Shown piece after piece: positions 1 to 7,711 of a stretch of 29,313 bases of DNA (the first letter of the stretch is position 1; every line of letters starts with the position of its first letter). The translations under genes and the position numbers were made by a program. The notes under the pieces were generated by a model. It was given only the letters and a program-made list of their open reading frames with translations, had not been told where the DNA came from and ran no database searches. The stretch comes from an uncultured Selenomonadales bacterium (GTDB lineage: Bacteria > Bacillota > Negativicutes > Selenomonadales > Selenomonadaceae). Location of the stretch: positions 1 to 29,313 of the forward strand of contig CALEPR010000077.1 of assembly GCA_937910665.1 (NCBI GenBank), written 5' to 3'.

Positions 1-20
1 ACACGACGCTCTTCCGATCT
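1..20. other. Residual Illumina sequencing adapter
   Basis: The first 20 bases, ACACGACGCTCTTCCGATCT, are identical to the 3' end of the Illumina TruSeq universal adapter. From base 21 the sequence reads without a break as hypD on the minus strand, so the adapter was joined to genuine genomic DNA by library preparation and left untrimmed. These bases are not biological, and they mark the left end of the contig. Confidence 0.95.
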
Positions 21-424
21 GGTGCAGTAGTTTCAAATCCCACCGCCAAGAAAATTATTTTTTTGGCGGGATTTTTTTTAGCAATTTCCAAACAGTCCAG
101 CGGCGAATAAATTATTTTCACGCCCGCGCCTTCCGCTTGAACTTCCGCTAAATTTTTTTTGCTGCCCGGAACTTTCAACATATCTCCGAAAGTCGCAATA
201 ATCACTTCAGAATTTTTTGCATAAGCAATCGCCTTGTCAATGTAATTGTCATCGGTCACGCAGACAGGACAGCCGGGTCCGGAAACAAGTTCGACGTTCT
301 GCGGCAAAATTTGTCTGATTCCCGCTCGGAAAATTGAAACTGTGTGAGTTCCGCAAACTTCCATGAACCGCAAATTTTTTTTCCCTTCCGCAAGTTCAAA
401 AATTTTTTCTACTAAGCCGTTCAA
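21..424 (-). CDS. hypD: HypD, [NiFe]-hydrogenase maturation protein (5' part only)
   Basis: HypD is the Fe-S scaffold that, with HypC, assembles the Fe(CN)2CO group of [NiFe]-hydrogenases in the cytoplasm. The visible 134 codons carry the HypD hallmarks: EVCGTHT (Cys24), GPGCPVC (Cys52 and Cys55), GDMLKVPGS, and VGFETTA at the cut end. The cysteine spacing of 28 then 3 equals that of the E. coli protein (Cys41, 69, 72). The start is a TTG at 424-422, with GGAGG at 438-434 and a nine-base spacer. The family is usually about 370 residues, so well over half lies beyond the contig end. It implies that the organism makes a [NiFe]-hydrogenase; the other hyp genes are not in this window. The truncation is an assembly edge. 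Confidence 0.93.
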
Positions 425-453
425 AATTTTAGTCCTCCAAAAAAATTTTTCTG

Positions 454-483
454 ATTATAACACAAAAAATTTTTAATTGACCA
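454..483 (-). promoter_or_regulatory. Predicted promoter of hypD
   Basis: Read on the minus strand, a perfect TATAAT (459-454) is preceded by TG one base upstream, giving an extended -10. A weak -35, TGGTCA, lies 18 bases further up at 483-478. Transcription would begin about 10 bases ahead of the GGAGG of hypD. The -35 overlaps that of the divergent comEC promoter. Confidence 0.55.
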
Positions 484-505
484 TGAAATTTTGTTTTGCT
501 AGAAT
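477..505 (+). promoter_or_regulatory. Predicted promoter of comEC
   Basis: TTGACC (477-482), a 17-base spacer and TAGAAT (500-505) form a good sigma-70-type promoter reading toward comEC. It shares its -35 bases with the divergent hypD promoter, so the two may compete for RNA polymerase. Confidence 0.6.
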
Positions 506-539
506 TTTGCAAAATCTTGAGGATCACAAATTTTGAATT

Positions 540-2912
540 ATGAAGATAAAAATTTCCAATCAGTTTTTGAATTTTCTGCTGGCTTTTTTGACGGCGGGAA
601 TTTTATTTGCGGAATATTTTTCGCCGCCGATAAAAATTTTGCTTGCAATTTGTGCGGCGTTAATTTTTGTAGGAATAATTTTTACTTGGAGGAAAGATTT
701 TTCCGTCGTCGCGAAAATTATTTTTCCGATAATTTTTTTTGCGCTCGGTGCGGCGAGATTTTTTTCTGTCGATAATCTCCCCGCAAATGACATTTCAAAA
801 TTTGCAAATAAATCTGTAAAAATTTTCGGTGCAATTCGAGAAGAACCGCAGACAAAAATTTTTGCAAATGATTCAGTTCAAAATAGTTTTATTGTCGATG
901 TCGAGAGCGTTCAAGTTGACGGCAAAAAAATTTCTGCGAGCGGCGGAGTAATTTTAAATTTTTATCACAAGCCGACAGAAAATTTTTCTGCTGCGCGAAT
1001 CGGTGACAAAATTTCTTGCGGCGGAAATTTAAAACTTCTGAACAATTACAAAAATCCCGGACAAATTGATAACGTCACACGCAACAAGGCAAATAAAATT
1101 ACTGCGCGAATTTCTGCTGACAAAAGCGGAATTGAAATTATTTCTGTCGAGGGAAATCTTTGGACAAAATTTTTGCGACTGCTTGCCGAAGTTCGTGAAC
1201 ATTACAGAACTGAAATGTCTGAAGTTATGTCGTCGGAGGATGCGGCTGCAATTTTCGCGATGCTTTTCGGCGGCTACGCAGGAATAAATCCCGAACTTGT
1301 AACAGAATTTCAAACTACAGGAATAGTTCACATTTTGTCGGTTAGCGGCTCGCACATGAGTTTACTCGCGGCGGCGACGGCTTACCTCTGTTTGCTTTTG
1401 AAATTTCCAAGACAAATTACAGTCGCGCTTGGAATTTTTGTAATTGCAACTTACACTTTGTTGTCGGGAATGTTGCCGCAAGTAATTCGCTCGGCGGCGA
1501 TGGGAATTTTAGTTTTTGTCGGCACGGCTTTTGAACTTGAAGCAATAGGAGCGAGACTTTTAACTTTGACGGCGTTGGCGATGCTAATCAATCAGCCGCT
1601 TTTAATTTTCGACATAAGTTTTCAGCTAAGTTTTTCCTCGACGGCGGGACTTTTGTATTTGTCGCCAAAAATTTCTTCGCTGCTCGAAAAAATTTTCCAA
1701 AACAATTACGCATTACGCATTACCAATTACGCATTGACTCCTGCGGCGGTGACTTTTTCAGCGCAAATCGCAAGTTTGCCAATAATAATTTGGTACTTCA
1801 ATCAAGTTTCATTGAGTTCGATTCCGGCAAATATTTTTGTGATGCCGCTTTTGGAAATTGTAATTGTCGGAGGACTTTTGGCAGGAATTTTGGCGGCGGT
1901 GATTCCATTTGCAGGAAAAATATTTTTTGTCGGCGAGGCGTTAATTTTCGGCGCGGCGGCAGAGCTGAATAAAATTTTTGCGAATCTTCCTTTCAGTTCG
2001 ATTCAAGTTCCGAGTTTGGGAATTGCGGCGGGATTTATTTACTACCTTGCTTTAATCTTTCGTCGCGCAGAAATTTTGTTGCTGATGATTTTTTTGTTGG
2101 CGATAAATTTTTTCAAGGCGGGCGGCGAAGTCGAAATAAATTTTGTCGATGTCGGTCAAGGCGATTGCGCTGTAGTTTTTACTCCGCACAGAAAATGTTT
2201 AATCTTCGACACCGGCGGAGTTCGAGAAAAAGTTTTTGACGTTGGCGAAAGGGTTTTGATTCCTTACCTCAAGCATGAAAATATTTTTGAAGTCGAAAAA
2301 ATTTTTTTGACTCACGTTCACGAAGATCACAGCGGCGGCGCAGGAGCTGTGATAAAAAAATTTCCTGTCGGCGAAATTGTCACGGCAGGCGAAAGTAAAT
2401 CTGAGTATGCGGCAGTTTTCGGAATTGCGGAGGAAAAAATTAAAAATCTTCGCGCAGGTCAGGAAGGAGAAATTTTTAATATCGACGGCGTTGAAGTGAA
2501 AATTCTTTACGCACCGAAAGTCGGAACAGGCAACGAAGTTTCAAATGTCTATCAAATTCGGTACGGCGACATAAAAATTTTAATTACAGGCGACTTGGTG
2601 AAAGAAATTGAAAGCGATATGTTGAGCAAAAAAATTTCTGTCGAGAGTACAATTTTAAAAGTCGGTCATCACGGCAGCGCGACAAGTTCGAGCGAAGAAT
2701 TTTTACAGGCAGTCAGTCCGAAATGCGCTGTTATTTGCGTCGGTTACGGAAATAATTTCGGTCATCCCCGCGCGGAAGTTTTGGAGCGACTGGAAAAAGT
2801 TCACGCAAAAATTTTTCGCACCGATAAAGATGGATTGATAACTTTTAAAACTGATGGAAAAAATTTATCTGTCGGCAAATTTGTGAATGTAAAATTTATG
2901 AAACGCCCGTGA
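540..2912 (+). CDS. comEC: ComEC/Rec2 family DNA-uptake channel protein
   Basis: ComEC forms the inner-membrane channel that takes up single-stranded DNA during natural transformation. The 790 residues show the full family layout: N-terminal membrane helices and an OB-like DUF4131 region; the Competence domain with HILSVSGSHMSLL (VSGSH at 268-272); then a metallo-beta-lactamase-like C-terminal domain with HVHEDH at 592-597 and VGHHGS at 708-713. The intact metal ligands suggest an active nuclease. The only Shine-Dalgarno is GAGGA at 519-523, 16 bases before ATG 540, and an in-frame TGA at 534-536 rules out an earlier start, so translation may be weak. Residues 388-399 (NNYALRITNYAL) are encoded by a heptad repeat and look like an in-frame insertion. 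No other competence gene is nearby. Confidence 0.93.
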   Translation: MKIKISNQFLNFLLAFLTAGILFAEYFSPPIKILLAICAALIFVGIIFTWRKDFSVVAKIIFPIIFFALGAARFFSVDNLPANDISKFANKSVKIFGAIREEPQTKIFANDSVQNSFIVDVESVQVDGKKISASGGVILNFYHKPTENFSAARIGDKISCGGNLKLLNNYKNPGQIDNVTRNKANKITARISADKSGIEIISVEGNLWTKFLRLLAEVREHYRTEMSEVMSSEDAAAIFAMLFGGYAGINPELVTEFQTTGIVHILSVSGSHMSLLAAATAYLCLLLKFPRQITVALGIFVIATYTLLSGMLPQVIRSAAMGILVFVGTAFELEAIGARLLTLTALAMLINQPLLIFDISFQLSFSSTAGLLYLSPKISSLLEKIFQNNYALRITNYALTPAAVTFSAQIASLPIIIWYFNQVSLSSIPANIFVMPLLEIVIVGGLLAGILAAVIPFAGKIFFVGEALIFGAAAELNKIFANLPFSSIQVPSLGIAAGFIYYLALIFRRAEILLLMIFLLAINFFKAGGEVEINFVDVGQGDCAVVFTPHRKCLIFDTGGVREKVFDVGERVLIPYLKHENIFEVEKIFLTHVHEDHSGGAGAVIKKFPVGEIVTAGESKSEYAAVFGIAEEKIKNLRAGQEGEIFNIDGVEVKILYAPKVGTGNEVSNVYQIRYGDIKILITGDLVKEIESDMLSKKISVESTILKVGHHGSATSSSEEFLQAVSPKCAVICVGYGNNFGHPRAEVLERLEKVHAKIFRTDKDGLITFKTDGKNLSVGKFVNVKFMKRP
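1703..1737 (+). repeat. Heptanucleotide tandem repeat inside comEC
   Basis: Five consecutive 7-mers, CAATTAC, GCATTAC, GCATTAC, CAATTAC and GCATTGA, lie in the comEC reading frame and encode most of NYALRITNYAL between two hydrophobic stretches. They resemble the TTAGGA-type heptads in intergenic regions of this window. Confidence 0.8.
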
Positions 2913-2930
2913 TCTTGTCATTCCTGCACA

Positions 2931-2958
2931 TTGACTTTTTTTTTGTCGCTTGTATAAT
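2931..2958 (+). promoter_or_regulatory. Predicted promoter of the MBOAT gene
   Basis: TTGACT (2931-2936), a 16-base spacer and a perfect TATAAT (2953-2958) read toward the MBOAT gene. The transcript would start near 2965, directly before a hairpin (TTCGCC 2972-2977, GGCGAA 2986-2991) in an approximately 80-base leader. Confidence 0.7.
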
Positions 2959-3046
2959 TGGTAAAGAAAATTTCGCCGCATTTCAGGCGAACAAATTTTT
3001 TTTTGCAATCATAAAGTTAGAAAAATTTTTTTAAAGGAAGTTCAAA

Positions 3047-4483
3047 ATGATTTTTGCAAGTTTGCTGTTTGTGTTCTTGTTTTTCACGGCAAATATTTTG
3101 TCACAAATTTTAATTCCGTCCACGAAATGGAAAAATATTGCGATGTTGGCGTTCTCGCTGTTTTTTTATGCTTGGACAGGTTTAAGATGTCTGCTGATAA
3201 TGTTGACGATGGTTTTTATTTGCAAAGTCGGAGCAGTTGCGATTGAGGAGAATGGAGCGGCGGGAAAGTCAAAAAAATTTCCGCTGACTTTAACTGTCTC
3301 TGCTTGTCTTGGAATTTTAGGATTTTTTAAGTACACAGGATTTTTCTTTTCAAGCGTGGCGAATGTCACAGGCGCGGACTTGACAATTCCTGAAATAGTT
3401 TTGCCGATTGGAATTTCTTTCTACACTTTCCAACTTATTTCCTACGTCGTCGATGTCTATCGCGGCGAAGTCGAGGCGCAGAGAAGTTATTGGAAACTTT
3501 TGCTTTACGCTTGTCTTTTTCATCAGTGCATCGCCGGACCGATTATCAGATACAAAGATATTCATGAAGATTTAAAAATCAGAAAGCCGACCCTTGAGGA
3601 AGCCGGGCAAGGCGTTACAAGATTTTGCATTGGTTTGGCAAAAAAAGCTGTCATTGCAAATGGTTGCGGAGCGATTGCCGATCATTTTTTCAAAGTCAAT
3701 GCGGAAATTTTATCTGCAACTGCAATTTGCGGAATTATTCTCGGACTGTTCGCCTTCGGAGTTCAAGTTTATTTTGATTTCTCAGCCTATTCGGACATGG
3801 CGATTGGAATGGGTTTGATGTGCGGACTTCACTACAAAGAAAATTTTAATTATCCTTTGATTTCAAGATCGATGGTGGAATTTTGGCGACGCTGGCATAT
3901 TTCGCTCGGAAGTTTTTTCCGCGATTATGTTTATATTCCGCTCGGCGGCAGTCGCTGTTCAGTTCCGAAACAAATCAGAAATTTATTTATTGTTTGGTTT
4001 CTGACAGGACTTTGGCATGGAGCAAGTTGGAATTATGTTTTGTGGGGATTGTATTTCGGTTTGATTTTGTTTATCCACAGATATATTGTCAAAGATAATT
4101 TGTCTTGGTTGCCGGAAATTTTCAAGGGCTTGGGAACTTTCGCGCTTTATCTTTTCAGCATCGTAATTTTTTTGTTCGTGGATTTGGATATGATGGCGAT
4201 TGGAATTAAAAGTCTTTTCGGTCTGAACGGAAACGCTTGGACGAATACAGATTTTTTCCTGACTTTCAAAAATAATATTTATTTTATAATTCTGTGCGTT
4301 TTGGTTGGAACTCCGCTTTCAAATTATCCGCGAACTTTGCTGGAAAAATTTTCGCACAAAAATAATTTTTTCTTCGCCGCTCATGCCTTTGTTGAAATTT
4401 TAATTCCTCCTGTCTTGCTGATTATCGCGGCGAACGCTTTGGCAGGAAATAGTTACAATCCTTTTATCTATTTCCAATTTTAA
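3047..4483 (+). CDS. MBOAT family (AlgI/DltB-like) membrane O-acyltransferase
   Basis: This is an integral membrane protein of 478 residues with many hydrophobic helices. It carries the MBOAT signatures RRWHISLGSFFRDYVYIPLGG (His284) and GLWHGASWNYVLWG (His324, the expected catalytic histidine). The length and motifs match the AlgI/PatA branch, which moves acetyl groups across the membrane for O-acetylation of alginate, peptidoglycan or other extracellular polysaccharide. ATG 3047 follows AAGGAAG with a six-base spacer. AlgI-type proteins usually act with an SGNH-hydrolase-like partner (AlgJ/AlgX, PatB), and none is adjacent. The gene has its own promoter and appears to be a single transcription unit. 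The acceptor polymer cannot be told from sequence; the nearby glycan operon suggests a surface saccharide, which is an inference. Confidence 0.9.
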   Translation: MIFASLLFVFLFFTANILSQILIPSTKWKNIAMLAFSLFFYAWTGLRCLLIMLTMVFICKVGAVAIEENGAAGKSKKFPLTLTVSACLGILGFFKYTGFFFSSVANVTGADLTIPEIVLPIGISFYTFQLISYVVDVYRGEVEAQRSYWKLLLYACLFHQCIAGPIIRYKDIHEDLKIRKPTLEEAGQGVTRFCIGLAKKAVIANGCGAIADHFFKVNAEILSATAICGIILGLFAFGVQVYFDFSAYSDMAIGMGLMCGLHYKENFNYPLISRSMVEFWRRWHISLGSFFRDYVYIPLGGSRCSVPKQIRNLFIVWFLTGLWHGASWNYVLWGLYFGLILFIHRYIVKDNLSWLPEIFKGLGTFALYLFSIVIFLFVDLDMMAIGIKSLFGLNGNAWTNTDFFLTFKNNIYFIILCVLVGTPLSNYPRTLLEKFSHKNNFFFAAHAFVEILIPPVLLIIAANALAGNSYNPFIYFQF

Positions 4484-4497
4484 AAAAATTTTTCCGA

Positions 4498-4550
4498 ATT
4501 GTATCAGGCGAAAAATAATACTTTTTTTTTACATCGAGAAATGATACAAT
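4498..4550. promoter_or_regulatory. Inverted repeat upstream of the autotransporter gene
   Basis: ATTGTATCA (4498-4506) and its exact reverse complement TGATACAAT (4542-4550) are separated by 35 bases. The right arm ends in TACAAT, a plausible -10 for the autotransporter gene, although the matching -35 is only a T-run. A dimeric repressor or activator with two sites is one reading; a long-loop hairpin is another. Confidence 0.4.
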
Positions 4551-4584
4551 CCAGATAGATTTTTGCCACGAGGAGGAACTTGTG

Positions 4585-6492
4585 ATGAAATTGAAAGATA
4601 AAAAAATTTTTCTTGCAACACTGGCAGCGATTGTTTTGCCCAGTTTTCCTTGTGTTAAAGTTTTGGCGGCAAGCGACGCTGAAATTCTTATGATTGATGA
4701 AGAATATAAAATGACAAAATCTTTTGCTCGCGATTGGCAAAATGATTCAGGTAAAATTATTTTTTACGACAGCAAAGACAGCGATATTTTCGGCAAGCAA
4801 ATTGCGATCAATGGAGGAAACTTTTCAAAAATTTTTGGCGGCTCTACTTTTTCCGGAAATATTTTTAACAATGAACTTTGGATCAACGGCGGAAAAATTA
4901 GAAACGGAATTTACGGCGGCTTGACTTCCACAGGCTCGGTTGTCGGAAATAAAATTTTTATTCAGGGCGGAGAAATTTCAGGCAACATTATTGCGGGAAA
5001 AGTTAAAAATCCCGATTCGACTTCTATCGTTTCGGACAACGCCATAAATATTTACGGCTCGCCCGATCTCCAAAATGCAAATTTGTTCGGAGGATTTTTG
5101 GGCAGCTCCTCAAGCGACGCAGGAAATATTTTGAACATAAGTACTTCGGGAATTACAATCGGCAGAATAAGTTCGGACAGTTTTGAAAAAATTTATTTCA
5201 ATGTGCCCGATACTGTTCAAAGCGGCGCGACAATTTTAAACATCTTGAACGGAAATATTGATGTCGATAAAATTTCTTTCGCGATCGACGGCAATTCCAA
5301 TCTCGACACCGGCGACAAAATAAATTTGGTCATAAATAATTTGTCCGCAAATGCAGATACAGAACTGAGCGCAGATGTCGGCGACGAAAATTCTGAGTCG
5401 GTCGTTTTGGATTCCATGCAAACTTATTTTACAAAAGGCGCAACTTTAGATTATGAACTTAGTTTAGATAAAAATGACGACGGCTCGATCACGGCGGTTA
5501 TCGGAAATTTTATCGGACAGACTTCAAATCCAATTTCTCAATCCGGCGACGCAGATTTTATCAAGTCGATTATTCCCGAACTCGATCCTTTTACCGAAAT
5601 TATGACGGACGCTGAACTTTACAAAGAAGATTTCTCAAGCGACGGAAAAATTTTTTCTGCGGAAAATTTTTTGGAACTCAAGGAATATAAATTTTTCTTC
5701 AACTCCGGAAATAAAAATGCAAAAACAAAATCCGGCGGCGGTTACTTAAAAACTTCGCACGGAAATTTTGACTTGGGTTTTGCCAGAAGTTTCAAAAGCA
5801 ATTTCGGAAAAATTTTTGTCGCGCCTGTTTTTGAATCTGCGTCGGGAAATTACAGCGTGGCACTTTCAAATAATATGCTCGGCTTCGGAAAAATAAAATA
5901 TTCTGCCGGAGGAATTATCGCGCGAATGATGAAAGAAAAAGGTTTGTACTTTGAAGGAAGTTTTCGCGCAGGACGGACGGAAAATAGTTTTGCCTCGAAT
6001 GATTTTATAATCAGCGGCTTGCCTTCGCGAGTTGCCTATTCGATGGACGCTCCGATTTTAACAGGACATTTGCGAATTGGCGACGCGATTAAATTCGATA
6101 AAAATAATATTTTGGATCTGTATGGAATTTATTTTGCGACTCGGCAAAGCGGAAAGTCCGCAACTTTATCGACAGGCGACAAAGTTAATTTTAATTCCTC
6201 CTTCGCGCAAACTTTCAGATTTGGTTGCAGATTTACGACGCGCACGAACAAAGTCAGCAAAATTTACAGCGGACTTGCTTGGCAGTATGAAAAAAATTCC
6301 GACTCGATCGCCGCCGCCGCAAATTATCTTCAGCGTTCGGATGGCGCGACGGGCTCAAGCGGAATGTTTGAATTTGGTTGGCAGATCAAACCGAACAAAT
6401 TTACAACTTGGACGCTCGATTTAAATGCAAGCGGCTGGGTCGGTCGTCAACAAGGTTTCAATGTTTTTGCAAAGGCGCAGAAAAACTTTTGA
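4585..6492 (+). CDS. Autotransporter (type V secretion) outer-membrane protein
   Basis: A Sec signal peptide is evident: a basic start KLKDKK, a hydrophobic core and a likely cut after VLAA. A passenger of about 340 residues follows, rich in GG, N and S with beta-helix-like repeats (INGGNFSKIFGG, INGGKIRNGIYGG, IQGGEISGNIIAG). The last ~260 residues, from about NFDLGFARSF, alternate polar and hydrophobic residues as in a 12-strand autotransporter barrel and end in a terminal Phe (QKNF), as expected for recognition by the Bam machinery. ATG 4585 was chosen over GTG 4582 because AGGAGG (4571-4576) then lies eight bases away. The role may be adhesion or surface display; no protease or lipase motif was seen in the passenger. 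It is good evidence for a diderm cell envelope. Confidence 0.8.
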   Translation: MKLKDKKIFLATLAAIVLPSFPCVKVLAASDAEILMIDEEYKMTKSFARDWQNDSGKIIFYDSKDSDIFGKQIAINGGNFSKIFGGSTFSGNIFNNELWINGGKIRNGIYGGLTSTGSVVGNKIFIQGGEISGNIIAGKVKNPDSTSIVSDNAINIYGSPDLQNANLFGGFLGSSSSDAGNILNISTSGITIGRISSDSFEKIYFNVPDTVQSGATILNILNGNIDVDKISFAIDGNSNLDTGDKINLVINNLSANADTELSADVGDENSESVVLDSMQTYFTKGATLDYELSLDKNDDGSITAVIGNFIGQTSNPISQSGDADFIKSIIPELDPFTEIMTDAELYKEDFSSDGKIFSAENFLELKEYKFFFNSGNKNAKTKSGGGYLKTSHGNFDLGFARSFKSNFGKIFVAPVFESASGNYSVALSNNMLGFGKIKYSAGGIIARMMKEKGLYFEGSFRAGRTENSFASNDFIISGLPSRVAYSMDAPILTGHLRIGDAIKFDKNNILDLYGIYFATRQSGKSATLSTGDKVNFNSSFAQTFRFGCRFTTRTNKVSKIYSGLAWQYEKNSDSIAAAANYLQRSDGATGSSGMFEFGWQIKPNKFTTWTLDLNASGWVGRQQGFNVFAKAQKNF

Positions 6493-6493
6493 T

Positions 6494-6542
6494 AATTAGG
6501 AGTGAGGAATTGAAAAAAATTCCTAACTCCTAATTTCTAATT
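6494..6542. repeat. Heptad-repeat hairpin after the autotransporter gene
   Basis: AATTAGGAGTGAGGAATT (6494-6511) and AATTCCTAACTCCTAATT (6518-6535) form an 18-bp stem with one G.T pair and a six-base loop. The arms have 7-base periodicity. There is no T-run after the stem, so it is not a standard terminator. It begins one base after the stop codon of the autotransporter gene. Confidence 0.8.
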
Positions 6543-6556
6543 AGAAGAAGGGAAAG

Positions 6557-7705
6557 GTGGAAAAATTTTTGTCGAACTTGGAGCCGTTCAAGGAAATAAT
6601 TTTTGTGACTCGCCCGGTCTTGCCAAAAATTGAGGAAGTCACAGAAAAATTAAAAGATATCTGGGAAGCAAAATGGCTGACAAATAATGGTCCGCAACAT
6701 TCGATGCTTGAATCTGAATTGGAAAATTTTTTGAAAGTTCCTTACCTGTCACTTTTCAATAATGGAACGATAGCTTTGATTGTCGCCTGTCAAAGTTTGA
6801 GATTGAGCGGAGAAGTTATCACAACGCCTTTCACTTTCGCCGCGACGACTCACGTTTTGAGTTGGAATAATATTCAGCCGATTTTTTGCGACATTGATGC
6901 GGAGACGATGAATCTTGACGCAGAAAAAATTGAATCGATGATCACGCCGCACACGACAGCAATTTTGCCTGTCCACGTTTTTGGTACGCCTTGCGATGTA
7001 GAAAAAATTCAGGAAGTTGCCGACAAGTACGGCTTGAAAGTTATTTACGATGCGGCGCACGCTTTTGGAGTTGAAATTGGCGGCGAGGGAATTGGAAACT
7101 TCGGAGACATTTCGATGTTCAGTTTTCACGCAACAAAACTTTATCACACAGTCGAAGGCGGCGCACTTGTTCACGGCGACAAAAATTTGAAGGCGCGAAT
7201 TGATTTGCTGAAAAATTTCGGAATAAAAAATGAAGATGAAGTTGTTATGCCCGGCATCAACGGAAAATTAAATGAAGTAAGTTCTGCGATTGGAAGAATT
7301 ATGTTGAACTATGTCGAGGACGAACGGCAGAAAAGAAAATTACTTCACGAAATTTACGACAGCGAACTTTCGGAAGTCGAAGGAATTAAACTTATGCCGA
7401 AGTGCGGCGAAGATGTAAAACTGAATTATCAATATTATGTCATCAGAATTGATGAAAAACTTTTTGGAAAATCTCGCGACGAAGTTTACGACGAATTTAA
7501 AAAATATAATGTCTACACTCGAAAATATTTTCATCCTCTGTGCAGTGAATTTACTTGTTACAGGCAATTAAATTCTGCGCGGAAAGAAAATTTGCCGGTC
7601 GCGAATAAAATTGCAGATCAAGTTTTGTCTATGCCAATGTATGGAGAACTTTCCGCAGACGACGTGAAAAAAATTTGCGACATTTTAAAATCAATGAGGA
7701 GATAA
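6557..7705 (+). CDS. DegT/DnrJ/EryC1/StrS family sugar aminotransferase
   Basis: A PLP-dependent enzyme of 382 residues that puts an amino group on a keto-nucleotide-sugar. Family landmarks are the nucleotide-sugar pocket region WLTNNGPQ, TTPFTFAATTHVL, DAAHAFG, and the PLP lysine Lys194 in SFHATKLYHTVEGGAL. That motif is typical of the VioA/FdtB/QdtB branch, which makes 3- or 4-amino-deoxy sugars. The start is GTG 6557 behind AAGGGA. The gene leads an operon: its last codons (ATG AGG AGA TAA) contain the Shine-Dalgarno of the next gene, a FabH-like enzyme, so the two are probably translationally coupled. The exact sugar cannot be told from sequence. Cytoplasmic. Confidence 0.9.
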   Translation: MEKFLSNLEPFKEIIFVTRPVLPKIEEVTEKLKDIWEAKWLTNNGPQHSMLESELENFLKVPYLSLFNNGTIALIVACQSLRLSGEVITTPFTFAATTHVLSWNNIQPIFCDIDAETMNLDAEKIESMITPHTTAILPVHVFGTPCDVEKIQEVADKYGLKVIYDAAHAFGVEIGGEGIGNFGDISMFSFHATKLYHTVEGGALVHGDKNLKARIDLLKNFGIKNEDEVVMPGINGKLNEVSSAIGRIMLNYVEDERQKRKLLHEIYDSELSEVEGIKLMPKCGEDVKLNYQYYVIRIDEKLFGKSRDEVYDEFKKYNVYTRKYFHPLCSEFTCYRQLNSARKENLPVANKIADQVLSMPMYGELSADDVKKICDILKSMRR

Positions 7706-7711
7706 AAAAAT

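Noticed and set aside
21..60. Partial tRNA at the left end (TTCAAATCC resembles a T-loop)
   Set aside because: The flanking bases do not form a T stem, and the same bases encode the conserved VGFETTA of HypD on the minus strand.
533..775. Short open frame starting at TTG 533
   Set aside because: It overlaps comEC in another frame, and its protein is low-complexity Phe/Cys-rich with no family likeness.
6494..6542. Rho-independent terminator for the autotransporter gene
   Set aside because: The stem is strong, but no T-run follows it; it fits the heptad repeat family better.
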